Source: Algorimicrobium algoritergicola (GTDB taxonomy: Bacteria > Bacteroidota > Bacteroidia > Flavobacteriales > Flavobacteriaceae). From it: a stretch of 64,000 nt of DNA. The stretch spans positions 682,001-746,000 of the forward strand of contig NZ_VSKL01000001.1 in assembly GCF_008086165.1 (NCBI RefSeq), written 5' to 3'. Under the pieces are notes generated by a model that did no database searches, was not told the DNA's origin, and saw only the letters and a program-made list of their open reading frames with translations. Positions 9,445 to 18,940 of this stretch are shown piece after piece. Numbering within the stretch: the first letter of the stretch is position 1; each line of letters starts with the position of its first letter. A program made the translations under genes and the position numbers.

Positions 9445-10491
9445 ATGAGGAAAGCAGAAAATGTTATCGTAGGGATCTCTATTGGAGATTTAAATGGTAT
9501 TGGTGGAGAAATTGTTTTAAAAACGTTGGCAGATGTCAGAATGCTTGAATTTTTTACACCGGTAATTTTTGCTTCTGCGAAAACCATTACATTTTTAAAA
9601 AACCATTTTGATATAGATATAAACTTTAATGGGATTACTAATTTAGATCAGATTATAACGGGAAAAATTAATGTATTCAATGCATGGAGTGATCGTGCAG
9701 ATATTAATTTCGGTCAAGAAGATCCAATAATTGGGGAGTTTGCTATAAAGTCCCTTTTTGCAGCAACCAAAGCTTTAAAAGAGGATATTATTGATGTTTT
9801 AGTTACAGCACCTATAAATAAACATACCATCCAGTCAGAACAATTTAATTTCCCTGGTCATACTGATTATCTGGCTCAAGAATTAGATGGTGAGAGTTTA
9901 ATGTTTATGATTTCCAATGATTTACGTATTGGTTTATTAACAGATCATGTTCCAATAAAAGATATAGCCAGTCATATTACACCAGAACTCATAGAAAGCA
10001 AAGTCAATACGGTATATAAGAGCTTACAGAACGATTTTAATATTAGACGACCAAAAATTGCGGTCTTGGGCATCAATCCACATACAGGCGATAATGGTGT
10101 AATTGGAAAGGAAGACGATGAGGTTATGCGTCCAACACTAAAAGCACTAAATGAAAAAGGAAAATTAGTTTATGGACCTTATGCCGCTGATAGTTTTTTT
10201 GGTTCCAGTAATTACAAAAATTTTGATGCTATTATTGCATCCTATCATGATCAAGGTTTAATTCCATTTAAAACGCTATCATTTGGGAATGGTGTAAATT
10301 ACACCGCAGGTTTGTCTAAAATAAGAACGTCACCCGACCATGGAACAGCTTTTGAAATTGCTGGAAAAGGGGAAGCGAATGAAAATTCGTTTAAGGAAGC
10401 CGTCTTTTTAGCGCTTAAATTATATCATAATAGAATGGAGAATGCTGAATTAGCTAAAAACCCATTAATTACACCGCAAAAAAAGATATAA
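9445..10491 (+). CDS. pdxA: 4-hydroxythreonine-4-phosphate dehydrogenase
   Basis: The 348-aa protein matches PdxA throughout: GISIGDLNGIGGEI near the N-terminus, metal-binding PGHTDYLA around 140, HTGDNG around 210, SYHDQGLIP around 275 and SPDHGTAFEIAGKG near the C-terminus. It oxidises 4-phosphohydroxy-L-threonine with NAD in the DXP-dependent vitamin B6 pathway and binds a divalent metal through conserved His and Asp residues. It ends 66 bp before the YceD-like gene; no terminator is seen between them. Confidence 0.95.
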   Translation: MRKAENVIVGISIGDLNGIGGEIVLKTLADVRMLEFFTPVIFASAKTITFLKNHFDIDINFNGITNLDQIITGKINVFNAWSDRADINFGQEDPIIGEFAIKSLFAATKALKEDIIDVLVTAPINKHTIQSEQFNFPGHTDYLAQELDGESLMFMISNDLRIGLLTDHVPIKDIASHITPELIESKVNTVYKSLQNDFNIRRPKIAVLGINPHTGDNGVIGKEDDEVMRPTLKALNEKGKLVYGPYAADSFFGSSNYKNFDAIIASYHDQGLIPFKTLSFGNGVNYTAGLSKIRTSPDHGTAFEIAGKGEANENSFKEAVFLALKLYHNRMENAELAKNPLITPQKKI

Positions 10492-10533
10492 ACAAAAAAA
10501 TGTTTATAAGTGTTATAAGCTAAATAATTTTTA

Positions 10534-10541
10534 TATATTTG
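10534..10541 (+). promoter_or_regulatory. -7 box of the yceD-like/rpmF pair
   Basis: TATATTTG matches TAnnTTTG exactly, 23 bases before the ATG at 10564. The -33 region has no clear TTG. Confidence 0.4.
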
Positions 10542-10563
10542 CAGGCTCAAAATAGATGTGATA

Positions 10564-11103
10564 ATGAGGGAATTGAAAACGTTTACAATACCATTTGTAG
10601 GGTTAAAATTAGGGAAACATCAATTTGAGTACAAAATAGATAAGACGTTCTTTGATTTTTTTGAATATCAAGATTTTAATGATGCTGATATTGCTGTGGA
10701 CTTAGAGTTAAACAAGAAAACAACATTATTGGAATTACATTTTGAAATGTCAGGAACTGTAAATGTGAATTGCGATTTAACAAATGAGCCTTATAATCAG
10801 GAAATTAGAAATAGTTTTGATTTGGTGGTTAAATTTGGTGAAGACTATAATGATGAAGAAATTGATCTGTTAGTTATACCACACGGAGAATATGAAGTGA
10901 ATGTACAACAATATATATACGAAACCATTATATTGACAATACCTTCAAAATTAATTCATCCAGGCGTAGAAGATGGCACCTTACAGTCTGATATACTTGA
11001 AAAATTAGAAGAATTAAGCCCTAAAGAGAAACAAGAAAAAGAAGATAACGAGGAAATTGATCCGCGTTGGAATACATTAAAGAAACTATTAACGGATAAA
11101 TAA
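10564..11103 (+). CDS. DUF177/YceD-family protein
   Basis: This 179-aa acidic cytoplasmic protein belongs to the YceD (DUF177) family; the central [14 protein letters not shown] is the recognisable motif. YceD genes are usually found just upstream of rpmF, as here (8-bp gap), and link ribosome assembly with fatty-acid synthesis genes. The biochemical role in this phylum is not known. A Lys/Glu-rich segment ([15 protein letters not shown]) precedes the C-terminus. GTG at 10558 is two codons upstream in frame; ATG at 10564 is preferred because it is the normal start codon and is followed by a natural N-terminus (MRELKTF). Confidence 0.85.
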   Translation: MRELKTFTIPFVGLKLGKHQFEYKIDKTFFDFFEYQDFNDADIAVDLELNKKTTLLELHFEMSGTVNVNCDLTNEPYNQEIRNSFDLVVKFGEDYNDEEIDLLVIPHGEYEVNVQQYIYETIILTIPSKLIHPGVEDGTLQSDILEKLEELSPKEKQEKEDNEEIDPRWNTLKKLLTDK

Positions 11104-11111
11104 TAATAACA

Positions 11112-11315
11112 ATGGCACATCCTAAAAGAAAAATCTCCAAAACAAGAAGAGATAAAAGAAGAACCCATTATAAAGCAGTAGCTCCACAAATTGCAACTTG
11201 CCCAACTACTGGTGAAGCGCACTTATATCACAGAGCTCATTGGTTTGAAGGAAAACTATATTACAGAGGTCAAGTATTAATTGACAACTCGGTAACAGAA
11301 GAAAACGCAGCATAA
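11112..11315 (+). CDS. rpmF: 50S ribosomal protein L32 (bL32)
   Basis: This short basic protein (67 aa) starts [20 protein letters not shown], typical of bL32. The usual zinc-ribbon cysteines are reduced to one (ATCPTTGE), a zinc-independent form. It forms part of the large ribosomal subunit. It is co-transcribed with the YceD-like gene and followed by a strong terminator. Confidence 0.95.
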   Translation: MAHPKRKISKTRRDKRRTHYKAVAPQIATCPTTGEAHLYHRAHWFEGKLYYRGQVLIDNSVTEENAA

Positions 11316-11335
11316 CTACTATGCGTGCATACAAG

Positions 11336-11363
11336 AAAACGCTCATCACTGAGCGTTTTTTTT
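11336..11363 (+). terminator. Terminator after rpmF
   Basis: A 10-bp perfect stem (AAAACGCTCA pairing with TGAGCGTTTT) has a 4-nt loop and is followed by a run of T. Confidence 0.88.
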
Positions 11364-11428
11364 ATGATAAATTTTTATAGAAGCCAAAAACGACTTAATT
11401 TGCACTAAATTAAACCGAATATCGGTGC

Positions 11429-11480
11429 GTTTTGGCGAAATTTCATCAAAAACGTCTCGTTTTAATGGTTTTAGCGAAAT
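11429..11480. repeat. Imperfect direct repeat upstream of fabH
   Basis: GTTTTGGCGAAAT (11429-11441) and GTTTTAGCGAAAT (11468-11480) differ at one base in 13 and are 39 bp apart (start to start). They end 12 bases before the fabH start and may be a regulator-binding site. Confidence 0.3.
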
Positions 11481-11491
11481 AATTTATACGT

Positions 11492-12487
11492 ATGAGTAAA
11501 ATCTCAGCAGCCATTACAGCTGTAGGTGCCTATGTGCCAGACTATGTGTTGACTAACCAAATTCTTGAAACGTTAGTGGATACAAATGATGAATGGATAA
11601 CCTCCAGAACAGGCATTAAAGAGCGTAGAATATTAAAGGAAGAAGGCAAAGGCACTTCATTTCTTGCTATTAACGCTGCAAAAGACCTCATCAACAAAAC
11701 AGGTCTCAATCCCAAAGAAATAGATTTAGTAATTGTTGCAACCGCAACACCAGATATGAAAGCCGCCTCAACAGCAGCTTTTACAGCTACCGAAATAGGC
11801 GCTACTAATGCGTTTTCATTCGATTTGGAAGCTGCATGTTCTAGTTTTTTATTCGGAATGTCTACCGCTTCTAGTTATATTGAATCGGGTCGCTACAAAA
11901 AAATACTATTAATAGGTGCTGATAAAAATTCATCATTTATAGATTATAAAGATCGCGCTACATGTATTATTTTTGGTGATGGTGCAGGAGCCGTTTTATT
12001 TGAGCCTAATACTGAAAATTTGGGTTTACAAGACGAATACCTAAGAAGTGATGGTGCTGGACGTGAGTTTTTACAAGCTACTTATGGTGGCTCATCCTAT
12101 CCGTCAACACCAGAAGCCGTTGCAGAAGGCAAACATTTTATATTCCAAGATGGAAAAACCGTATTTAAAAATGCTGTTTTTAATATGGCTGATGTCGTTG
12201 TTAAAATATTAGAGCGCAATAATTTAAGTAAAGATGATATTGCATGGTTGGCCGCTCATCAAGCTAATAAACGTATTATTGATGCCACAGCAAATAGAAT
12301 AGATCTTGACCAAAACAAAGTCATGATGAATATCGAAAAATATGGTAATACCACTTCGGCTACCTTACCATTATTATTAAACGATTACGAATCTCAATTA
12401 AAAAAAGGCGATAAAATTATTTTTGCAGCCTTTGGAGGTGGATTTACTTGGGGCTCTATTTATTTAAAATGGGCTTATAACTCTTAA
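11492..12487 (+). CDS. fabH: 3-oxoacyl-ACP synthase III
   Basis: The 331-aa protein is a thiolase-fold condensing enzyme of the KASIII type. The active-site Cys is C116 in EAACSSFLFG. The catalytic His lies in AAHQANKRI and the Asn in YGNTTSAT near the C-terminus. It starts fatty-acid synthesis by condensing an acyl-CoA with malonyl-ACP. It heads the fabH-accB-accC group, which supplies malonyl-CoA and uses it. The plsX gene that often sits between rpmF and fabH in other bacteria is absent here. Length is standard for the family. Confidence 0.95.
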   Translation: MSKISAAITAVGAYVPDYVLTNQILETLVDTNDEWITSRTGIKERRILKEEGKGTSFLAINAAKDLINKTGLNPKEIDLVIVATATPDMKAASTAAFTATEIGATNAFSFDLEAACSSFLFGMSTASSYIESGRYKKILLIGADKNSSFIDYKDRATCIIFGDGAGAVLFEPNTENLGLQDEYLRSDGAGREFLQATYGGSSYPSTPEAVAEGKHFIFQDGKTVFKNAVFNMADVVVKILERNNLSKDDIAWLAAHQANKRIIDATANRIDLDQNKVMMNIEKYGNTTSATLPLLLNDYESQLKKGDKIIFAAFGGGFTWGSIYLKWAYNS

Positions 12488-12528
12488 CTAACTAAAAAAT
12501 TAAAATCAAAACTAAAATCTAAATAATT

Positions 12529-13005
12529 ATGGATTTAAAAGATATTCAAAACTTAATTAAGTTTGTAGCAAAGTCAGGTGCTAGTGAAGTAAAATTAGAA
12601 ACTGATGACGTTAAAATCACCATTAAAACCGGAGGTGACGAAAAAGCTGAAACAACAACTTATGTTCAGCAAATTCCAGTAGGTGCACCAGTTGGACATG
12701 TGCCTGCAGCTCCAGCACCAATGGCAGCTGCTGTTGCACCAGAAGCGGCAGAAGAAGACTCAAAATATATTACGATCAAGTCGCCTATTATTGGAACGCT
12801 TTATAGAAAGCCATCTCCAGACAAACCAGTTTTTGTTGAAGTAGGTCAAACTATAAAAGAAGGTGATGTACTTTGTATTATTGAAGCTATGAAATTATTC
12901 AATGAAATTGAATCTGAAATTTCAGGTAAAATAGTAAAAGTATTAGTTGATGATTCTTCTCCAGTTGAATTTGATCAACCATTATTTTTAGTCGATCCAT
13001 CATAA
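12529..13005 (+). CDS. accB: Biotin carboxyl carrier protein of acetyl-CoA carboxylase
   Basis: The 158-aa protein has an N-terminal helix region (1-35), a flexible Ala/Pro linker (about 50-80) and a biotinyl domain (about 82-156). The biotin site is EAMKLF with Lys122. It carries CO2 from AccC to the carboxyltransferase subunits, making malonyl-CoA. It lies between fabH (41-bp gap) and accC (91-bp gap). Confidence 0.96.
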   Translation: MDLKDIQNLIKFVAKSGASEVKLETDDVKITIKTGGDEKAETTTYVQQIPVGAPVGHVPAAPAPMAAAVAPEAAEEDSKYITIKSPIIGTLYRKPSPDKPVFVEVGQTIKEGDVLCIIEAMKLFNEIESEISGKIVKVLVDDSSPVEFDQPLFLVDPS

Positions 13006-13009
13006 TCTA

Positions 13010-13035
13010 AAGTTTAAAGTTTAAAATTTAAAGTT
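13010..13035. repeat. Short AAAGTTT tandem motif between accB and accC
   Basis: AAAGTTT-type units occur four times in 26 bases. The stretch is AT-rich and low complexity; no hairpin or ORF is seen in the 91-bp spacer. Confidence 0.35.
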
Positions 13036-13096
13036 CCAGTTTTTTAGCTCGAACAATAAACGTACAAAACCATAAACTTATAAACTCAATAGAATT

Positions 13097-14449
13097 ATGT
13101 TTAAAAAAATATTAGTTGCCAATAGAGGGGAAATAGCCTTACGTGTTATTAGAACCTGTAAAGAAATGGGCATAAAAACGGTAGCTGTGTATTCAACTGC
13201 AGATGCTGAAAGTCTTCATGTAAAGTTTGCAGATGAAGCGGTTTGTATTGGACCTCCTCCAAGTAGTGAATCGTATTTAAAAATGTCGAATATCATTGCT
13301 GCAGCCGAAATTACAAATGCAGATGCTATTCACCCAGGATATGGGTTTCTATCTGAAAATGCCAAATTTTCAAAAATTTGTGAAGAACATGACATCAAAT
13401 TTATTGGTGCTTCTGCAGATATGATTAATCGTATGGGTGATAAAGCCAATGCGAAAGCAACCATGATTGAAGCAGGCGTGCCTTGTGTTCCTGGAAGTGA
13501 AGGAACTATAGATGATTATAAACACTGCGAAATATTAGCCGAAGAAGTTGGATATCCTGTTATGCTTAAAGCATCAGCAGGTGGTGGCGGAAAAGGTATG
13601 CGTGCTGTTTGGAAAAAAGAAAACTTAAAAGACGCTTGGGAGTCTGCTAGACAAGAATCTAAAGCTGCTTTTGGGAACGACGATATGTACATGGAAAAAC
13701 TCATAGAAGAGCCAAGACATATTGAAATCCAAATTGTAGGCGATTCTACAGGAAAAGCTTGTCATTTATCAGAACGTGACTGTTCTATTCAACGTCGTCA
13801 TCAAAAATTAACGGAAGAAGTTCCTTCGCCATTTATGACGAAAGCCCTTCGTAAGAAAATGGGAGATGCTGCCGTAAAAGCTGCCGAATATATTAAGTAT
13901 GAAGGTGCAGGAACGGTTGAATTCCTTGTGGATAAACACCGTAATTTCTATTTTATGGAAATGAATACGCGTATCCAAGTAGAACACCCAATCACAGAGC
14001 AAGTTATTGATTTCGATTTAATTCGTGAGCAAATTTTGGTTGCATACGGTGTGCCAATTTCTGGTAAAAATTATACACCAAAATTACATTCAATAGAATG
14101 CCGAATTAATGCGGAAGATCCATTTAATGATTTCAGACCTTCACCAGGTAGAATCACGACACTTCATGCACCAGGTGGGCATGGTGTACGTTTAGATACG
14201 CACGTTTATGCAGGTTATGTTATTCCGCCATATTATGATTCTATGATTGCGAAATTAATTACCACAGCGCAAACACGTGAGGAGGCTATCAATAAAATGA
14301 AACGCGCTCTTGATGAATTTGTTATAGAAGGTATAAAAACAACCATTCCTTTTCATAGACAATTAATGGAGCATCCAGATTATTTAGCCGGAAACTACAC
14401 CACTAAATTCATGGAAGACTTTGTTATAGAAAAGCCAAGTGATAATTAA
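13097..14449 (+). CDS. accC: Acetyl-CoA carboxylase, biotin carboxylase subunit
   Basis: The 450-aa ATP-grasp enzyme begins [19 protein letters not shown], the classic biotin carboxylase N-terminus. The Gly-rich ATP loop ([11 protein letters not shown]) is near residue 160, and [15 protein letters not shown] near 290 holds the catalytic Glu and Arg. It carboxylates the biotin of AccB using ATP and bicarbonate. Full length; the operon ends with a strong hairpin 6 bases after the stop. Confidence 0.97.
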   Translation: MFKKILVANRGEIALRVIRTCKEMGIKTVAVYSTADAESLHVKFADEAVCIGPPPSSESYLKMSNIIAAAEITNADAIHPGYGFLSENAKFSKICEEHDIKFIGASADMINRMGDKANAKATMIEAGVPCVPGSEGTIDDYKHCEILAEEVGYPVMLKASAGGGGKGMRAVWKKENLKDAWESARQESKAAFGNDDMYMEKLIEEPRHIEIQIVGDSTGKACHLSERDCSIQRRHQKLTEEVPSPFMTKALRKKMGDAAVKAAEYIKYEGAGTVEFLVDKHRNFYFMEMNTRIQVEHPITEQVIDFDLIREQILVAYGVPISGKNYTPKLHSIECRINAEDPFNDFRPSPGRITTLHAPGGHGVRLDTHVYAGYVIPPYYDSMIAKLITTAQTREEAINKMKRALDEFVIEGIKTTIPFHRQLMEHPDYLAGNYTTKFMEDFVIEKPSDN

Positions 14450-14454
14450 TAAAT

Positions 14455-14487
14455 AAAAGCTCCGAAATATTTTCGGAGCTTTTTTTA
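14455..14487 (+). terminator. Terminator after accC
   Basis: AAAAGCTCCGAAA pairs perfectly with TTTCGGAGCTTTT around a short loop and is followed by T7. Confidence 0.9.
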
Positions 14488-14500
14488 TGAGAAACTGGAT

Positions 14501-14680
14501 TCATTTAATAAACCTAACTTCTGTGTTTAAAAAAAAGATTTCCAATTCTAATGCTGGTTGTAAATTTAAGCCTTCTTTAAAGTTTATTATTTTATCTGCT
14601 AATAACACTTTTAATATTTTAATCCGAAACGCAATATTACAATCATCTTTATTAAGATGGAGCTCTCCGCTGACATTCAT
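14501..14680 (-). CDS. Possible 59-aa protein of unknown function
   Basis: A complete ORF runs from ATG at 14680 to TGA at 14501, directly behind the accC terminator. The product starts MNVSGELHLNKDDCNIAF and alternates polar and hydrophobic residues in the way of a small beta/alpha domain. It uses codons common in this genome (AAA, TTA, GAA). The opposite strand is also open here (66 codons from 14487), but that product is rich in Ser, Ile and Phe and looks less protein-like. A stop codon lies five codons upstream, so the ORF cannot be longer. It could be a decayed gene end or an orphan. No family was recognised. Confidence 0.3.
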   Translation of the reverse strand: MNVSGELHLNKDDCNIAFRIKILKVLLADKIINFKEGLNLQPALELEIFFLNTEVRFIK

Positions 14681-14699
14681 TTTGTAAAACCAATACTAT

Positions 14700-14897
14700 A
14701 AGTTGCATACTCTTGTTGTAAGTAAATTATGTTAAGTAGCAATCTCATAACTTTCTTCAGTTTTTATTAAATTTATATTGCAATTATTATATGAGAAACT
14801 ATGCGCGCAAACTTGCATTCAGGGGGATTGGTTGCATACGTTTCCTTATTCTCACCAAATAACTATATCATTTCTCGTTAAAAGTTGTTATGATAAC
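14700..14897. other. AT-rich spacer upstream of the metalloprotease
   Basis: No ORF, stable hairpin or repeat that I can support is seen here. A -33/-7 pair follows at 14898. Confidence 0.35.
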
Positions 14898-14928
14898 TTG
14901 AATTCCAGTTCTAAAATTCTTACTTTAG
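14898..14928 (+). promoter_or_regulatory. Promoter for the secreted metalloprotease
   Basis: TTG (14898-14900), 20 bases, TACTTTAG (14921-14928): seven of eight matches to TAnnTTTG. The ATG lies 30 bases downstream. Confidence 0.4.
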
Positions 14929-14958
14929 TGGCAAAATAAATTATTTATACAAAAAAAC

Positions 14959-17640
14959 ATGAAAAAAAAATTACACAAAGTTTTACCATTCGTAATCCTT
15001 ATGTTTTGTTTGTCAGCTTTTAGTCAAGAACAACACTTTAAAAAAGTGATTGCTGAACAAGAAAACAGTATGATGATTAATACCACGTATTCAATGAGTA
15101 TTAATCAATTAATGAGCGATTTGAGTAAAGCGCAGCAGCGAGGAGACTCGCGAGAACAAGTTAATAACCTTGTGATTGAAGTGCCGAATCTTGATGGGGA
15201 ATTAGAAAAATACTTAATTCAAGAAGCATCTGTTATGTCGCCAGGCTTACAAGCGCAATATCCAGAAATCAGATCGTATGTTGGATATGGAATTGATACG
15301 CCTAGTTCATATTTACGTTTTAGTATATCTCCTTACAAAGGAATGTCAGGTATTGTTTTATCTGGTATAGAAGGAAAAGGTCTTGTTATAGAGCCTGTTA
15401 AGAGTAATGTATCTCAAATAATTGTTCGTGAGAAACAAAATTCAAATTCGGAAATTCAAAGTTTTGAGTGTTCAACTCCTGAAGAATTAAGTGAAGAAAT
15501 TGGAGATATTGTAAATTCCAACCGAACTGGAGCTAATGGTACCTTACATACTTTTGATTTAGCGATGTCTGTAACGGCAGAGTATTCTATTTTTCATGGC
15601 GGAACCTTGCCACAAGTAAATGCTGCTATCGTGAATACCATGACTGTTGTAAATGCCATTTTTGAAAATGAATTTAATGTGAACATGATATTAATTCCAA
15701 ATAATGATGCTGTTATATACTTAACTACGGCAACTTCACCTTATAGTAGTACTAATGATTCTGGGTATAATGGTGTTTTGCAATCAACTTTAAATTCAGT
15801 TATAGGTAATGCTAATTATGATATTGGTCACCTAATGGGCGGTATTGGAAATAATGGTAATGCTGGTTGTATTGGTTGTGTGTGTGTTGCAAATCAAAAA
15901 GGTAGTGGATATACAACAAGTACAACCCCAATAGGTGTGAATTTTGACGTGGATTATGTTGCGCATGAAATGGGACACCAATTTGGCGCAAACCACACGT
16001 ATACATTTAGATCCGAAGGTGGAATAGCTCAAATGGAACCAGGTAGTGGTAGTACGATAATGAGTTACGCAGGTATAACAGGTACTTCTGATGTTCAACC
16101 ATTTGTAGACCCTTATTTTCATGCCGTATCTATTCAGCAAGTAAATGCGCATGTAAGTACCAGAAGTTGTGATATAGAAACACCTACTGGAAATAATATT
16201 CCAACGGCTAATGCTGGTGCAAACATAACCTTACCGAAAGGAACGCCTTTTAGGTTAACAGGTGCTGGAACAGACGCAGACGCAAATGATAATTTAACGT
16301 ATTGTTGGGAGCAATTTGATGAGAACAATGGTGTAACTGAATTTCCAAGCCCAACATCAACAAACAGTAATGAACCACAATTCAGATCGTATTTACCAAG
16401 TACAAATGCTACGAGAACATTCCCTAAAATGGAAGATTTAATAGATTTTGGTGTCAACGGTACGTTATACGAACAAATTCCTACAGTAGGAAGAAATGCA
16501 GATTTCAGATTAACCGTGAGAGACAATAGACCTGGAGGTGCGGCAAATGCCTTTGATGATATGCGTGTTACATGGAACAATACGGCAGGACCCTTTGTAG
16601 TGACATCTCAAGAAACAAATCAAATTGTATGGACTCCAGGAGATACAGAAACTATTACGTGGGATGTGGCAGGTACAACTGCAAATGGTATTAATGCGGC
16701 TAATGTAAATATCATATTATCTACATCATTAACGCCAGATGTAGACTTTACTACAGTTTTAGCTACAAATGTTCCTAATAATGGTTCCTATCAAATTGTA
16801 GTTCCTTCTGTGACTTCTGCTTATTCTAGAATTCTTGTGGAAGCGGCAGATGGTTCATTTTTTAATATAAATGATAATTATTTCGCCATAGGAAATTATA
16901 TCTACGTTCCAGGTGATAGTTGTGAAGATTATTTCTTTGCTTCGGGAGGAATACTATTAGATGAAGATGCAGGGCAGTTTAGTGGTTTTAGATTACCTAT
17001 AGCCGATTCTAAAACAATTTCAGACCTTAGAATAAGTATAGATGCTTCTACATCAAATAGTGGTCAAATTCGTGCAGCTATCAGACCACCATCTCAAGCA
17101 GCAGGATTTAATCAAGTATATTGGGGTGCATGTGCTGGTTCTACAGATCTTATTTTAACGTTTGACGATGCTGGAAACCCTATTAACTGTACTGATACAG
17201 CTAATAATGATGTGGTATTACCAGCGCAACCTTTAAGTTTTGCAGATGGTCAAAATTCCTTAGGAGATTGGATTTTCTTTATTGGAGATGTTGTAGTAGA
17301 TGGCGTACGAGTTACGTGGAATTCTACAACGATCACTATCTGTGAGTCTGGTATTTTTGTTCCAGAATTAAGTGTCGACGAATTTGGATTAGATGCTTCA
17401 TTTGCGGTATTCCCAAATCCAAATAACGGAGATTTCTCTATTAAGTTTAAGCCTTTAACAAACGAGACTATTAATGTAGAAGTGTTTGATATAAGAGGTA
17501 GAAACGTTTATAATAAAACGTATAACAGTACAGGTGATTTTAACGAGTCTATCTCGTTGAGTAATGCCCAAGCTGGTATGTATTTATTAAATGTTACACA
17601 GGGAAGCCAGAAAATCACTAAAAAGTTAATAGTTAACTAA
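14959..17640 (+). CDS. Secreted reprolysin-like zinc metalloprotease with T9SS sorting domain
   Basis: The 893-aa protein has a signal peptide (1-22, ending SAFSQ) and a propeptide-like region to about 190. A metzincin catalytic domain follows with zinc site HEMGHQFGANH (336-346; His336, His340, His346, catalytic Glu337) and a Met-turn TIMSYAG about 20 residues later. Beta-sandwich domains span about 400-790. The C-terminal T9SS type A domain (about 815-893) contains FAVFPNPNNGDF and ends TKKLIVN. It would be exported by the type IX system and either anchored or released. Such proteases serve protein degradation outside the cell. It has its own promoter and a terminator. Confidence 0.9.
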   Translation: MKKKLHKVLPFVILMFCLSAFSQEQHFKKVIAEQENSMMINTTYSMSINQLMSDLSKAQQRGDSREQVNNLVIEVPNLDGELEKYLIQEASVMSPGLQAQYPEIRSYVGYGIDTPSSYLRFSISPYKGMSGIVLSGIEGKGLVIEPVKSNVSQIIVREKQNSNSEIQSFECSTPEELSEEIGDIVNSNRTGANGTLHTFDLAMSVTAEYSIFHGGTLPQVNAAIVNTMTVVNAIFENEFNVNMILIPNNDAVIYLTTATSPYSSTNDSGYNGVLQSTLNSVIGNANYDIGHLMGGIGNNGNAGCIGCVCVANQKGSGYTTSTTPIGVNFDVDYVAHEMGHQFGANHTYTFRSEGGIAQMEPGSGSTIMSYAGITGTSDVQPFVDPYFHAVSIQQVNAHVSTRSCDIETPTGNNIPTANAGANITLPKGTPFRLTGAGTDADANDNLTYCWEQFDENNGVTEFPSPTSTNSNEPQFRSYLPSTNATRTFPKMEDLIDFGVNGTLYEQIPTVGRNADFRLTVRDNRPGGAANAFDDMRVTWNNTAGPFVVTSQETNQIVWTPGDTETITWDVAGTTANGINAANVNIILSTSLTPDVDFTTVLATNVPNNGSYQIVVPSVTSAYSRILVEAADGSFFNINDNYFAIGNYIYVPGDSCEDYFFASGGILLDEDAGQFSGFRLPIADSKTISDLRISIDASTSNSGQIRAAIRPPSQAAGFNQVYWGACAGSTDLILTFDDAGNPINCTDTANNDVVLPAQPLSFADGQNSLGDWIFFIGDVVVDGVRVTWNSTTITICESGIFVPELSVDEFGLDASFAVFPNPNNGDFSIKFKPLTNETINVEVFDIRGRNVYNKTYNSTGDFNESISLSNAQAGMYLLNVTQGSQKITKKLIVN

Positions 17641-17668
17641 ATAGTGTCGCTTAATTTTTATAAAGAAT

Positions 17669-17699
17669 AACTCCGAAAGCAATTTCGGAGTTTTTTTTT
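17669..17699 (+). terminator. Terminator after the metalloprotease gene
   Basis: AACTCCGAAA pairs with TTTCGGAGTT around GCAA, followed by T7. The stem core CTCCGAAA is shared with the accC terminator. Confidence 0.9.
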
Positions 17700-17823
17700 G
17701 ATATTCCTTTCCAATTACCGCAACCTAGTATATCATGCATTAGCTATATTTAATTATTGTATATTTTTAATTAACTAGAAAATGAAAGGGATTACAACAT
17801 TAAAAAAACAGTAAATTAGCCTT

Positions 17824-18939
17824 ATGAATTTATCGTATTGGGAAAATAAAACCTGGCTAAATCAAGTGAATTATACTGTTGTTGGTAGTGGTATTGTTGG
17901 ATTAAATTGTGCATTACAACTAAAACTACAGTTTCCGAAAGCCAAAATTTTAATTCTTGAGCGTGGTATGTTACCGCAAGGTGCTAGCACTAAAAATGCA
18001 GGTTTTGCTTGCTTTGGAAGTTTAAGCGAAATTCTAGACGATTTAAAAACCCATTCAGAAGATGAGGTTATAGAACTGGTTCAAAAACGGATTGACGGAT
18101 TAAATTTATTGCGTCAAAATCTTTCAGATCAAGCTATAAATTATCAGCAGCTAGGCGGTTATGAATTGTTTAATAATGATAATCAGGCATTTTATGATAC
18201 GTGTTTAACTGAAAGAGAATCCATTAATAAATTGCTGTTTCCAGTTTTAAAAGAAGCGATATTTTCACTTAAAACAAACGATTTTGGATTTGAAAATATT
18301 CACAAACAACTCATTTTTAATCCATTTGAAGGACAAATTGATACAGGTGATATGATGGAGGCTTTATTATTAAAAGTGCAATCAGCAGGCATTAAAATAC
18401 TTAATAACGTAACCGTTGAAGCGTATACAGAATTGAATAGTATGGTTGATGTAAAAACCAGTCACTTTCAATTTAAAACCGAAAAATTATTAATAGCAAC
18501 CAATGGCTTTGCATCGCAATTAATAAACGAAGACGTAAAACCAGCTAGAGCGCAAGTGCTCATAACAAAACCAATTCCTAATTTACCCATTACAGGAACT
18601 TTTCATTTAGATAAAGGTTATTATTACTTCCGAAACATTAATAATAGAATCCTGTTAGGTGGTGGTAGAAATTTAGATTTTACGGGTGAAGAAACTACGG
18701 TAATGACCGAAACGGCTCTTATTCAAAATCATTTGGAACAGGTATTGAAAACGACAATTTTGCCAAATACGGCTTTTGAAATTGATTATTGCTGGAGTGG
18801 TATTATGGGTGTTGGAAATCAGAAAAAACCAGTTGTTAAACAACTATCAAACCATGTATATTGTGGTGTGCGGTTAGGCGGAATGGGTGTTGCTATTGGC
18901 AGTATAATAGGAAAAGATCTTGCCCAATTACTAGATTGA
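17824..18939 (+). CDS. FAD-dependent oxidoreductase, DAO family
   Basis: The 371-aa protein has an FAD-binding Rossmann motif near the N-terminus (VVGSGIVGLNCAL, Gly21-x-Gly23-xx-Gly26), an ILERG acidic strand end, and a GASTKNAGFA segment typical of glycine/D-amino-acid oxidases. Near the C-terminus, GVRLGGMGVAIGS is the second FAD contact. It probably oxidises an amino acid or other amine; the substrate cannot be told. The next gene, mtgA, starts 1 base after its stop, so the two are probably translationally coupled. Confidence 0.85.
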   Translation: MNLSYWENKTWLNQVNYTVVGSGIVGLNCALQLKLQFPKAKILILERGMLPQGASTKNAGFACFGSLSEILDDLKTHSEDEVIELVQKRIDGLNLLRQNLSDQAINYQQLGGYELFNNDNQAFYDTCLTERESINKLLFPVLKEAIFSLKTNDFGFENIHKQLIFNPFEGQIDTGDMMEALLLKVQSAGIKILNNVTVEAYTELNSMVDVKTSHFQFKTEKLLIATNGFASQLINEDVKPARAQVLITKPIPNLPITGTFHLDKGYYYFRNINNRILLGGGRNLDFTGEETTVMTETALIQNHLEQVLKTTILPNTAFEIDYCWSGIMGVGNQKKPVVKQLSNHVYCGVRLGGMGVAIGSIIGKDLAQLLD

Positions 18940-18940
18940 T

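Noticed and set aside
14487-14687. 66-codon plus-strand frame after the accC terminator
   Set aside because: It starts in the terminator T-run and its product is Ser/Ile/Phe-rich without domain features; the minus frame is the better candidate.
15812-16152. Minus-strand frames inside the metalloprotease gene
   Set aside because: They are His/Tyr/Thr-rich antisense readings of a conserved protease domain.
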